NCBI GenBank assembly: GCA_012520695.1
Contig: JAAYNU010000208.1
Coordinates: forward strand, 1 to 6,449
DNA: 6,449 nt
Origin: Erysipelothrix sp.
Lineage (GTDB): Bacteria; Bacillota_I; Bacilli_A; Erysipelotrichales; Erysipelotrichaceae
Direction: 5' to 3'
Under the pieces are notes generated by a model, which was not told where the DNA came from, made no database searches, and saw nothing but the letters and a program-made list of their open reading frames with translations. The first letter of the stretch is position 1. Every line of letters starts with the position of its first letter. Position numbers and translations under genes: made by a program. Of this stretch, positions 1 to 5,460 are shown piece after piece.

Positions 1-33
1 ATTGTATTTACGGAAAGTAATAGGTGAAACTTT

Positions 34-789
34 ATGATTAGTAATTTAACAACAGTGACCTTTGGCGTTAACATTGCCATCGCTCTCAGTATTATTGTAG
101 TCTTTGTATTAAAATATCGCAAGTCAGAAGGCTTCGGTCAAGCAGTTCTTTGGGGTGTTCTTACATATGTTGTATCTAACTTCATTCGAAATATAATTGG
201 GTCTCAGTTATTCCCAAATGGTATTGATGGATCAAATCCATTTTTAGGTAGTTTATTGAACTCCCTTCTAATCACTGTTTCAGTGGTTGGGGCTTACCTT
301 CTTATTTCAAGATTTCAGGCAAATAAGGGAACGAATAAGAAAACTCCTGTTATGAGTGCTTTTGCATTTATCATCATTCCAACTGTGAATGTTATTATGC
401 AAAGTATTAATTACATCATGTATATTTCAGCAATCAATGCTGGAAATGCAAGTCAGTTTGTAAGCGAAACATTTACTCAAGTGCAACTGGATGATTTGAT
501 CAGTAAACTCACTACCGCTCCATCGGAAGTCTATTTACAATTGGGTCTTACGATTCTTATTGAGCTTGCGGTGATGATCGTAGTATTTACAATCTTGTTC
601 AAGGCTCGTAAAGAAGAGGGTGGTTACAACATTAAACCTTTAATTGTTGGGACGCTTGTAGTCTTAATCTATTACTTCACTAATATTCTGATTCAATTAA
701 TCGTTCCTTCAGTAATTCTTATTCATGCACTTCACTTACTTTTAGGTACATTTATATTCATTTTGTTCTATAAAGTACTTGACCTTTAA
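34..789 (+). CDS. Seven-helix integral membrane protein, divergent YhfC-like
   Basis: The function is unknown. The 251-residue product is very hydrophobic, with about seven predicted membrane segments near residues 8-26, 37-55, 71-92, 106-134, 167-189, 203-224 and 226-246. A KYRK patch after the first helix and a KARKEE patch after the fifth suggest cytoplasmic loops. Length, helix spacing and the stretches around residues 127-137 (YIMYISAINAG) and 159-177 resemble, from recall, the YhfC family of putative intramembrane metalloproteases. The Glu-rich and HGG-type motifs I associate with that family are not visible, so it may be a non-catalytic relative or another membrane family. The ATG at 34 follows AGGTGA (22-27) by six bases, which fixes the start. 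The promoter lies outside the window. The acetyltransferase gene begins 3 bases after the stop, so the two are probably cotranscribed. The reading frame is solid; the family call is tentative. Confidence 0.85.
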   Translation: MISNLTTVTFGVNIAIALSIIVVFVLKYRKSEGFGQAVLWGVLTYVVSNFIRNIIGSQLFPNGIDGSNPFLGSLLNSLLITVSVVGAYLLISRFQANKGTNKKTPVMSAFAFIIIPTVNVIMQSINYIMYISAINAGNASQFVSETFTQVQLDDLISKLTTAPSEVYLQLGLTILIELAVMIVVFTILFKARKEEGGYNIKPLIVGTLVVLIYYFTNILIQLIVPSVILIHALHLLLGTFIFILFYKVLDL

Positions 790-792
790 TTC

Positions 793-1215
793 ATGGAACT
801 CTATCTCATGGATGTGTCTCATGAGTTCGAGGATGACGGCATCGAAACGTATGTTTACGATATCGTTGTTCCTTCGCTCGAGAGAACGGTGGGTCGATGT
901 GAGTATCGTGTAGAATCGGGTCAGGATCTTCGATATTATGGAAATATTGGTTATGTCATTTATGTTCCCTATCGAGGGCATCATTTTGCCTATAAGGCAT
1001 GTCTTGCATTAATTGCTTTGATGAAAGGCAAAATAAAAGGATTACAGGAAATTGTAATAACCTGTAACCCCGAAAATATTGCTTCTAAGAAAACTATTCA
1101 GAAACTTGGATGTGACTATATTGAAACAGTCGACATTGATCCACGACATGAACTCTTCCGTATGGGAGATGTTCAGAAAGAAGTCTATGTGTTAAACCTT
1201 TCGGATAATACCTAA
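793..1215 (+). CDS. GNAT family N-acetyltransferase
   Basis: This is probably an acetyl-CoA-dependent acyltransferase of the GNAT superfamily, cytoplasmic, acting on an unknown amine. The 140-residue length is usual for a single GNAT domain. Motif A is visible as strand GNIGYVIYV (50-58) followed by the acetyl-CoA pyrophosphate loop RGHHFA (61-66) and a helix. Motif B is visible as NPENIAS (92-98) followed by IQKLG (102-106), the usual Asn...Ser...Lys-Leu-Gly pattern. The ATG at 793 lies 3 bases after the stop of the membrane-protein gene and has no clear Shine-Dalgarno sequence, so translation probably depends on coupling to that gene. Met6 (808) is a possible alternative start, with only a weak GGAA upstream. 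The last 24 bases overlap the 3' end of the opposite-strand CofE-like gene. The substrate cannot be read from the sequence. Confidence 0.9.
   Translation: MELYLMDVSHEFEDDGIETYVYDIVVPSLERTVGRCEYRVESGQDLRYYGNIGYVIYVPYRGHHFAYKACLALIALMKGKIKGLQEIVITCNPENIASKKTIQKLGCDYIETVDIDPRHELFRMGDVQKEVYVLNLSDNT
1028..1067 (-). terminator. Weak candidate terminator for the CofE-like gene, inside the acetyltransferase gene
   Basis: TTACAGG (1042-1048) and CCTGTAA (1061-1067) form a perfect 7-bp inverted repeat with a 12-base loop. Read on the minus strand, the stem is followed after three bases by TTTTATTTT (1038-1030). It lies about 125 bases past the stop of the minus-strand CofE-like gene and within the coding region of the acetyltransferase. 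The stem is short and the loop long, so chance is a real alternative. Confidence 0.22.
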
Positions 1216-1893
1216 AGGCGTTGACTGTGCTTTTTGTCCCAGTGGATTATCTTTAAGAATTTGAACCATCAAGTCATTGTTGATGGTTTTTTTATTACTC
1301 GAACCAAGGATGTTTCCACCAAGGTCATTAATATCAACCACAATCACTTCAATCTCTTGTGTAAACTGTGCTTTGATATCAAGAGCAACTTGATCTGGGT
1401 TTAATGGACCCAATACAACATATTCATTATATGGAGGGATAGTGCCGTTTGTAGGACCGTCAATGGAACGCGCTTTATAACCGGCGACATTATAGAAGTC
1501 ACCCTTACGACCCAATACTTTACCAACAGCCGCAACTGCTGAAGCAAACAAGATTCGTGGTGTTCCACATTCTCTCAGTGCCATTTCCATTGTCTCAGGC
1601 ATTCCAAGACCAATACCATGGGGTGTCTTCGTAACATAGTTTGATAATGTGTACGCTAGCTTACGCGGTTTGATGTCTTTTAATGGGTATGCACGACCTT
1701 GAGTAATCGCAACGATCTTCTCTGTTACGAAAAGTATGTCATTGTCTTTAAGTGATGCATCAGCGTATTTCTTTACGACTTCAAGGATGTTATCATCCGC
1801 CATTACTACGTGAGTTTTTAATGGAATACGTTCAAATGTTTCGTTATTAATTGTGATATTAAGTTCTTTATCTAAATTTGCTTTATTTGTCAT
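1192..1893 (-). CDS. CofE-like (F420-0:L-glutamate ligase family) protein, non-F420 type
   Basis: This belongs to the family annotated as coenzyme F420-0:gamma-glutamyl ligase (CofE, PF01996), which in archaea and actinobacteria adds glutamate to F420-0 using GTP. The 233-residue product shows the family-like segments PLKTHVV (24-30), FVTEKIVAITQGRAYPL (55-71), GIGLGMPETMEMALREC (93-109), DGPTNGTIPPYNEYVV (145-160) and VVDINDLGGNILG (185-197). The last stands where CofE has its metal- and nucleotide-binding Asp region. Bacteria of this type are not expected to make F420, so the real acceptor is probably something else, possibly a folate-like or other gamma-glutamylated compound; that is inference. 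I chose the ATG at 1893: AAGG lies 11 bases upstream and a promoter candidate at 1949-1979 would start RNA inside any longer form. The open frame extends to 1962, but those 23 extra residues are basic, have no ribosome site and look untranslated. Confidence 0.85.
   Translation of the reverse strand: MTNKANLDKELNITINNETFERIPLKTHVVMADDNILEVVKKYADASLKDNDILFVTEKIVAITQGRAYPLKDIKPRKLAYTLSNYVTKTPHGIGLGMPETMEMALRECGTPRILFASAVAAVGKVLGRKGDFYNVAGYKARSIDGPTNGTIPPYNEYVVLGPLNPDQVALDIKAQFTQEIEVIVVDINDLGGNILGSSNKKTINNDLMVQILKDNPLGQKAQSTPLGIIRKV
1264..1293 (+). terminator. Candidate Rho-independent terminator of the membrane protein-acetyltransferase unit, inside the opposing gene
   Basis: AACCATCAA (1264-1272) pairs perfectly with TTGATGGTT (1280-1288) across a 7-base loop. 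The T-run TTTTTTT (1287-1293) begins at the end of the stem, as in intrinsic terminators. It lies 48 bases past the acetyltransferase stop, in the right orientation to end plus-strand transcription. It sits wholly within the minus-strand CofE-like coding region. The stem has only three G-C pairs, so efficiency may be modest. Confidence 0.45.
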
Positions 1894-1948
1894 AATTTTA
1901 ACTGCCTTCTCTCTGCTTCTACGTTTAATGATAGCTACTTTTAGCATA

Positions 1949-1979
1949 ATTATCAAGCACAAACGATCATTGCTTTCAA
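1949..1979 (-). promoter_or_regulatory. Candidate sigma-A promoter for the CofE-like gene
   Basis: On the minus strand, TTGAAA (1979-1974) and GATAAT (1954-1949) resemble -35 and -10 boxes, but the 19-base spacing is longer than optimal. Initiation would fall near 1942, leaving a leader of about 50 bases before the ATG at 1893. This also argues against the longer open frame that begins at 1962. Confidence 0.35.
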
Positions 1980-2027
1980 TATCAAATTAAATGAGATTAA
2001 AAATGGGGCTGGCCATAGTCTGTGGGA

Positions 2028-2056
2028 TAGATTTTTGGCACTAATTAAAGTATAAT
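2028..2056 (+). promoter_or_regulatory. Promoter of the cls-patatin operon
   Basis: A perfect TATAAT (2051-2056) lies 22 bases before the cls start codon. The best -35 at 17-base spacing is TAGATT (2028-2033), which is weak. Initiation would fall near 2062-2064, right at the AAAGGAG ribosome site (2064-2070), giving a leader of only about 15 bases. Confidence 0.5.
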
Positions 2057-2077
2057 AACACACAAAGGAGAAAGTTA

Positions 2078-3598
2078 ATGAAAACACTTCAGCGGTATAT
2101 CACAAATAAAGTATTTATCGGCGGGCTCTTAGTTATTGCTCAATTTGCCGTTGTCATTTATCTATTCTGGACACTCTCAATCAACTATGCCGTTGTGTAT
2201 GGAATTCTCCTAATTCTATCGGCTCTACTGGTGATTTATGTTACGAATAGAAACAGTAATCCCCATTATCGTTTAGCGTGGACGCTTGTCATACTTTCAT
2301 TTCCTCCGGTTGGTGCAATAATATATTTCATTTTTGGAGAAAAGAAAGTTCCAAAGAAACTTCGAGAAAATATTGGAGAAGCTTATTCAAAAGACTCCCC
2401 AATCTTTATCGAAAATGATCGCGAACATATTGATAAGGAAATACCCAAATGGGCAGGTCTTATTAATTACATCGAAAACACATCAAACTTCCCTTATTAC
2501 GAAAATACTGAAAGTACTTATCTCGAATCAGGAGAAGCCAAGTTCGAAGACATGATTCAAGAACTAGAAAAGGCTGAGAAATTCATCTTCATGGAATACT
2601 TCATCATTAAAGAAGGCGTCCTGTGGGACAGGGTCTATGAAGTTCTTGCTCAAAAAGTTAAAGAAGGTGTGCTGGTTCGCTTAATCTATGATGACTGGGG
2701 TTGTGCAATGTTTCCAAAACTCCAAAAGATCTGTGATGATGCAGGGATTGAAGCAATCGCATTTAATCCACTTGTCGCACGACTCGCAATTCAAATGAAC
2801 AATCGAAATCATAGAAAAATTTGTGTCATTGATTCGCAAGTGGGTTACGTTGGTGGCATGAACATTGCGGATGAATACATCAACATTGGTTCGAAATACG
2901 GACACTGGAAAGATACTGCAGTAAAGGTTGAAGGCGATGCTGTTCAATCACTCACCTTAATGTTCCTTCAATTCTACAGATATTACACAGGTAAGATTGA
3001 GGATCCTACGAAATACAAAATTGATTACAAAACAAGTAATAAAGACTTAGGTTATGTTGTACCATTCTCAGATGCTCCAACCGATGATTACGATCTCGGA
3101 CTGGATGCGCATCTATCAATGATAAATACCGCACGTAAATACATCTACATTCAAACACCATACTTAATTATTGGTTATGAAATGGCACAAGCACTCGTGC
3201 TATCAGCGCGATCAGGAGTTGATGTGCGCATTGTCGTTCCTCACATACCTGACAAGAAAGTTGTTAATCAGGTGACTAAATCCAACTACGAGGTATTACT
3301 CGAAGGGGGCGTTAAGATTTACGAATACGAACCTGGCTTCGTTCACTCAAAAACCTTCGTTGTTGATGATGAAGCATGTCTTGTGGGTACGACCAACATG
3401 GACTTCAGATCGTATTACCTTCACTTTGAGTGTTCAATCCTCTTTGTGAACAACCCGATTGTTATGGACTGTAAAAAAGATGTATTAGACACGATTGAAA
3501 ACAATTGTATTGAGATTACTTTGGAACAAGCACAAGCAACACCCTATGTTGTGAAGTTATTCCGATCATTCGCTCGAATATTCAGCGGATTAATGTAA
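2078..3598 (+). CDS. cls: Cardiolipin synthase (phospholipase D superfamily)
   Basis: It joins two phosphatidylglycerol molecules into cardiolipin, releasing glycerol, at the cytoplasmic membrane. The 506-residue length is typical of bacterial ClsA-type enzymes. Hydrophobic segments near residues 12-32 and 37-55 are followed by a PLDNc-type segment, NPHYRLAW...PPVGAIIYFIFG (61-87). Two PLD catalytic domains follow, each with an intact HKD motif: H245-x-K247-x4-D252, followed by GG (259-260) and N262, and H423-x-K425-x4-D430, followed by GTTNMD. All key residues are present, so it should be active. The ATG at 2078 has an excellent AAAGGAG site (2064-2070) seven bases upstream. The gene is first in a two-gene operon: its TAA stop overlaps the ribosome site of the patatin gene. 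Which PLD-type phosphatidyl transfer it prefers cannot be decided from sequence, but cardiolipin synthesis is by far the likeliest. Confidence 0.95.
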   Translation: MKTLQRYITNKVFIGGLLVIAQFAVVIYLFWTLSINYAVVYGILLILSALLVIYVTNRNSNPHYRLAWTLVILSFPPVGAIIYFIFGEKKVPKKLRENIGEAYSKDSPIFIENDREHIDKEIPKWAGLINYIENTSNFPYYENTESTYLESGEAKFEDMIQELEKAEKFIFMEYFIIKEGVLWDRVYEVLAQKVKEGVLVRLIYDDWGCAMFPKLQKICDDAGIEAIAFNPLVARLAIQMNNRNHRKICVIDSQVGYVGGMNIADEYINIGSKYGHWKDTAVKVEGDAVQSLTLMFLQFYRYYTGKIEDPTKYKIDYKTSNKDLGYVVPFSDAPTDDYDLGLDAHLSMINTARKYIYIQTPYLIIGYEMAQALVLSARSGVDVRIVVPHIPDKKVVNQVTKSNYEVLLEGGVKIYEYEPGFVHSKTFVVDDEACLVGTTNMDFRSYYLHFECSILFVNNPIVMDCKKDVLDTIENNCIEITLEQAQATPYVVKLFRSFARIFSGLM

Positions 3599-3607
3599 GG
3601 AGAACCC

Positions 3608-4465
3608 ATGGAGAAAATTGGATTAGTATTAGAAGGCGGAGGTATGCGAGGAGCATATACCGCAGGAGTTTTAGACTGGTTATTAGAAAATGAACTGTAC
3701 TTTGATTATGTATCAGGTATTTCATCAGGGGCAATGTATGCCGCAATGTATATGTTGAAGAAAAGAGAAACACTACACTCAGCAGCAGTCAACGTCGCAG
3801 CTGATCCAAGAAATATTGGAATCAAAGCAATTCGAGCTGAGAGAACCATTGTAGGATATGAGTTCCTATACAACGAAGTTACCCAAAACCTAGACTTCCC
3901 ACTTGAAGAGATCGACAAAATTGACGGCGATATTGAAATTGGAGTCTATGATATGGAAGAACAAAAAACGATTTGGGCCAACAAACACCAAATCGCAAAA
4001 AATCCGAAATTCATACAAGCAGCATGCGTACTCCCAATCTTTGGAAAACAAGTAAAGATTAACGGGAAGCACTACATGGATGGTGGTATCACAACCATGA
4101 TCCCGATTGAACAATCAATTGCTGCAGGATGTACAAAGCACATGGTCGTTACCACGAAATCAAGTGACTACGTCCGCAAGGAACAAAACTTCTTCCAAAA
4201 ACACTTACTACGATTTGTGTATCGTAAATTTCCACAATTAATCCACGACTTCGAAGCACGTAAAACTGTTTACTACGAAGAGAGAGAACGCATTGATGCA
4301 TTAGTAGAAGAAGGAAATGGTTTATACATGTTCCCAACCCAAGAACTGGGTGTGTCTCGATTTGGTGGTGACGCCGTTCGCTTCCAACAACTCTTCGATA
4401 TTGCCCGCGCAGATTGCGAAGCGCGAAGAGATGAGATTGTTGCTTTCTATCAAAGCACAAAATAA
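3608..4465 (+). CDS. Patatin-like phospholipase (YjjU-type)
   Basis: This is probably a lipid acyl hydrolase of the patatin family (PF01734), using a Ser-Asp dyad to release fatty acids from phospholipids or other acyl lipids. The family signatures are intact: the oxyanion-hole loop EGGGMRGAYTAGV (9-21), the nucleophile elbow G37-I-S39-S-G41 and the D158-G-G motif carrying the catalytic Asp. The N-terminal half is the patatin domain. The remainder, to residue 285, resembles the C-terminal extension of YjjU-like proteins and is rich in charged residues. No signal peptide or membrane segment is seen, so it should be cytoplasmic or peripheral on the inner face of the membrane. The ATG at 3608 follows AAGGAG (3597-3602), which overlaps the cls stop codon; the gap between genes is 9 bases. 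Cotranscription with cardiolipin synthase points to membrane phospholipid remodelling. The actual substrate is unknown. Confidence 0.93.
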   Translation: MEKIGLVLEGGGMRGAYTAGVLDWLLENELYFDYVSGISSGAMYAAMYMLKKRETLHSAAVNVAADPRNIGIKAIRAERTIVGYEFLYNEVTQNLDFPLEEIDKIDGDIEIGVYDMEEQKTIWANKHQIAKNPKFIQAACVLPIFGKQVKINGKHYMDGGITTMIPIEQSIAAGCTKHMVVTTKSSDYVRKEQNFFQKHLLRFVYRKFPQLIHDFEARKTVYYEERERIDALVEEGNGLYMFPTQELGVSRFGGDAVRFQQLFDIARADCEARRDEIVAFYQSTK

Positions 4466-4467
4466 CT

Positions 4468-4510
4468 AAAAGGCCGGAAACACTCTTATATGGAGTGTTT
4501 TCGGCCTTTT
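4468..4510. terminator. Bidirectional intrinsic terminator between patatin and methyltransferase genes
   Basis: An 18-bp stem (4468-4485 with 4493-4510) encloses a 7-base loop, with one G-U type mismatch at 4477. The GGCC-containing stem has AAAA on the left and TTTT on the right, so it can work on both strands. It begins 2 bases after the patatin stop and ends 7 bases from the methyltransferase stop, so it serves both converging transcripts. Confidence 0.92.
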
Positions 4511-4516
4511 GGCTAT

Positions 4517-5371
4517 TTATAGCAAGTCTTTTCGATAGCACCATCGTGTTGTCACACCGCATGGTAATTCATTTCCAGTTGACTTGATTGGAAGTCCGAT
4601 TGTGTCGGAATGTGTTTGAGGGTTGATACCGTTGTTTCTCAAGACATCATTCATAATCTTTTCAACTGCCTTGGGTTCTAAGTTCGTTGTGTATGTGTTT
4701 AGAGTGATGAATAATGCATCATCATCTAGGATGTCGACAACTGCTTGGAGTAGTTTTGGAAGTTGATCTTCAATCTTCCAACGTTCACCCTTAGGACCGC
4801 GTCCGAAACTAGGAGGATCTAGAATAATTCCGTGATACGTACGACCTCTGCGTTTTTCCCGTTGTACAAACTTCATGACATCATCCACAATCGTACGGAT
4901 CTTTTTATCCTGTAGATTATTGAGTTCAATGTTTTCTTGTGTCCATTCGATCGATGACTTTAGGGCATCAATGTGAACGACTTCCTCAACGTTTTCCATA
5001 GCGCACGCAATGGTTGCCCCACCCGTATATCCAAAGAGATTTAGAATACGAACCGGTTGGTCTTGAGACTTAATGATGCTTCGCATCCAGTCCCAGTTCA
5101 CTGCTTGTTCGGGGAATATTCCCGTTTGTTTGGAGTTCTCGAATTTAACTTTGAATTTCATGTCACCATAAGTGATGATTTGAGGTTCAACTTTTCTAAA
5201 ATATTTCCACTGATCCGTGTAATGAGCATCCACTTTTGTGTTGCTTCTATGCGTCTTCCATGGAGCGACCAATTCAGGTCGTTTAATGAGCACATCATTA
5301 TAACGCTCAATCTTTTCTAATTCACCGGCATCAAGGACTTCATAGTCCTGCCACTTACTTGCTTTTCTCAT
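4517..5371 (-). CDS. Class I SAM-dependent methyltransferase, RlmI/COG1092-like
   Basis: This is probably an RNA methyltransferase related to RlmI, which makes m5C in 23S rRNA, and to the methylase domains of RlmK/L. The 284-residue product shows a preceding segment TGIFPEQ (83-89), motif I LNLFGYTGGA (110-119) for SAM binding, an acidic D135 at the end of the next strand for the SAM ribose, VDDV (162-165), and motif IV LDPPSFGRG (184-192), the catalytic DPPxF-type loop. The N-terminal PUA domain of RlmI is absent, so RNA recognition must differ and the exact target base is unassigned. The first ~80 residues form a shorter, family-specific region. The ATG at 5371 has GAGGT (5381-5377) five bases upstream. 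The gene is transcribed alone, divergently from the helicase gene, and ends at the shared terminator at 4468-4510. Confidence 0.92.
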   Translation of the reverse strand: MRKASKWQDYEVLDAGELEKIERYNDVLIKRPELVAPWKTHRSNTKVDAHYTDQWKYFRKVEPQIITYGDMKFKVKFENSKQTGIFPEQAVNWDWMRSIIKSQDQPVRILNLFGYTGGATIACAMENVEEVVHIDALKSSIEWTQENIELNNLQDKKIRTIVDDVMKFVQREKRRGRTYHGIILDPPSFGRGPKGERWKIEDQLPKLLQAVVDILDDDALFITLNTYTTNLEPKAVEKIMNDVLRNNGINPQTHSDTIGLPIKSTGNELPCGVTTRWCYRKDLL

Positions 5372-5389
5372 GTTCTACCTCGCACCCAA

Positions 5390-5418
5390 AGTATAAGTTA
5401 TTTCAGCCATTAACACAA
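5390..5418 (-). promoter_or_regulatory. Promoter of the methyltransferase gene
   Basis: On the minus strand, TTGTGT (5418-5413) and TATACT (5395-5390) are separated by 17 bases, a good sigma-A arrangement. Initiation would fall near 5383, immediately before the GAGGT ribosome site, leaving a leader of about 12 bases. The -35 box overlaps the left arm of the inverted repeat at 5414-5438. Confidence 0.55.
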
Positions 5419-5438
5419 ATGAAAACAATGCATTTGTG
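5414..5438. repeat. Perfect inverted repeat between divergent promoters, possible operator
   Basis: CACAAATG (5414-5421) and CATTTGTG (5431-5438) are perfect 8-base reverse complements separated by 9 bases. The left arm lies on the methyltransferase -35 box; the right arm ends on the TG of the helicase extended -10. That position would let one dimeric regulator block both promoters. No regulator is identifiable in the window, so the role is inference. Confidence 0.55.
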
Positions 5439-5445
5439 GTATAAT
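5437..5445 (+). promoter_or_regulatory. Extended -10 promoter of the helicase gene
   Basis: TGG followed by TATAAT (5440-5445) is a perfect extended -10 element. No good -35 box is seen at the normal spacing, as is common for extended -10 promoters. Initiation near 5452 would give a leader of about 9 bases, just enough to hold the GGTGAT ribosome site (5452-5457). Confidence 0.6.
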
Positions 5446-5460
5446 TATCCTGGTGATAAA

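Noticed and set aside
1894..1962. Longer N-terminus for the CofE-like protein
   Set aside because: The 23 extra residues are basic and unlike the family, the upstream ATGs lack ribosome sites, and the likely transcription start lies within this stretch.
2003..2044. A 13-codon open frame, a possible leader peptide before cls
   Set aside because: It has no good ribosome site and no run of regulatory codons, and it lies upstream of the TATAAT that drives cls, so it would not be in the transcript.
2035..2056. TTGGCA (2035-2040) as the -35 box of the cls promoter
   Set aside because: It is only 10 bases from the TATAAT, too close for sigma-A, so the weaker TAGATT at 17-base spacing was preferred.
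2681..2947. Minus-strand open frame inside cls
   Set aside because: It is antisense to the first HKD catalytic domain, has low-complexity composition and no start signals.
4149..4562. Open frame of 137 codons on the minus strand, antisense to the patatin gene
   Set aside because: It has no ribosome site, crosses the strong terminator at 4468-4510 and overlaps both a clear patatin gene and the 3' end of the methyltransferase. The protein has no recognisable domain.
5057..5320. Plus-strand open frame of 87 codons inside the methyltransferase gene
   Set aside because: It is antisense to a well-supported coding region and has no ribosome site or family similarity. It is best explained as a shadow frame.
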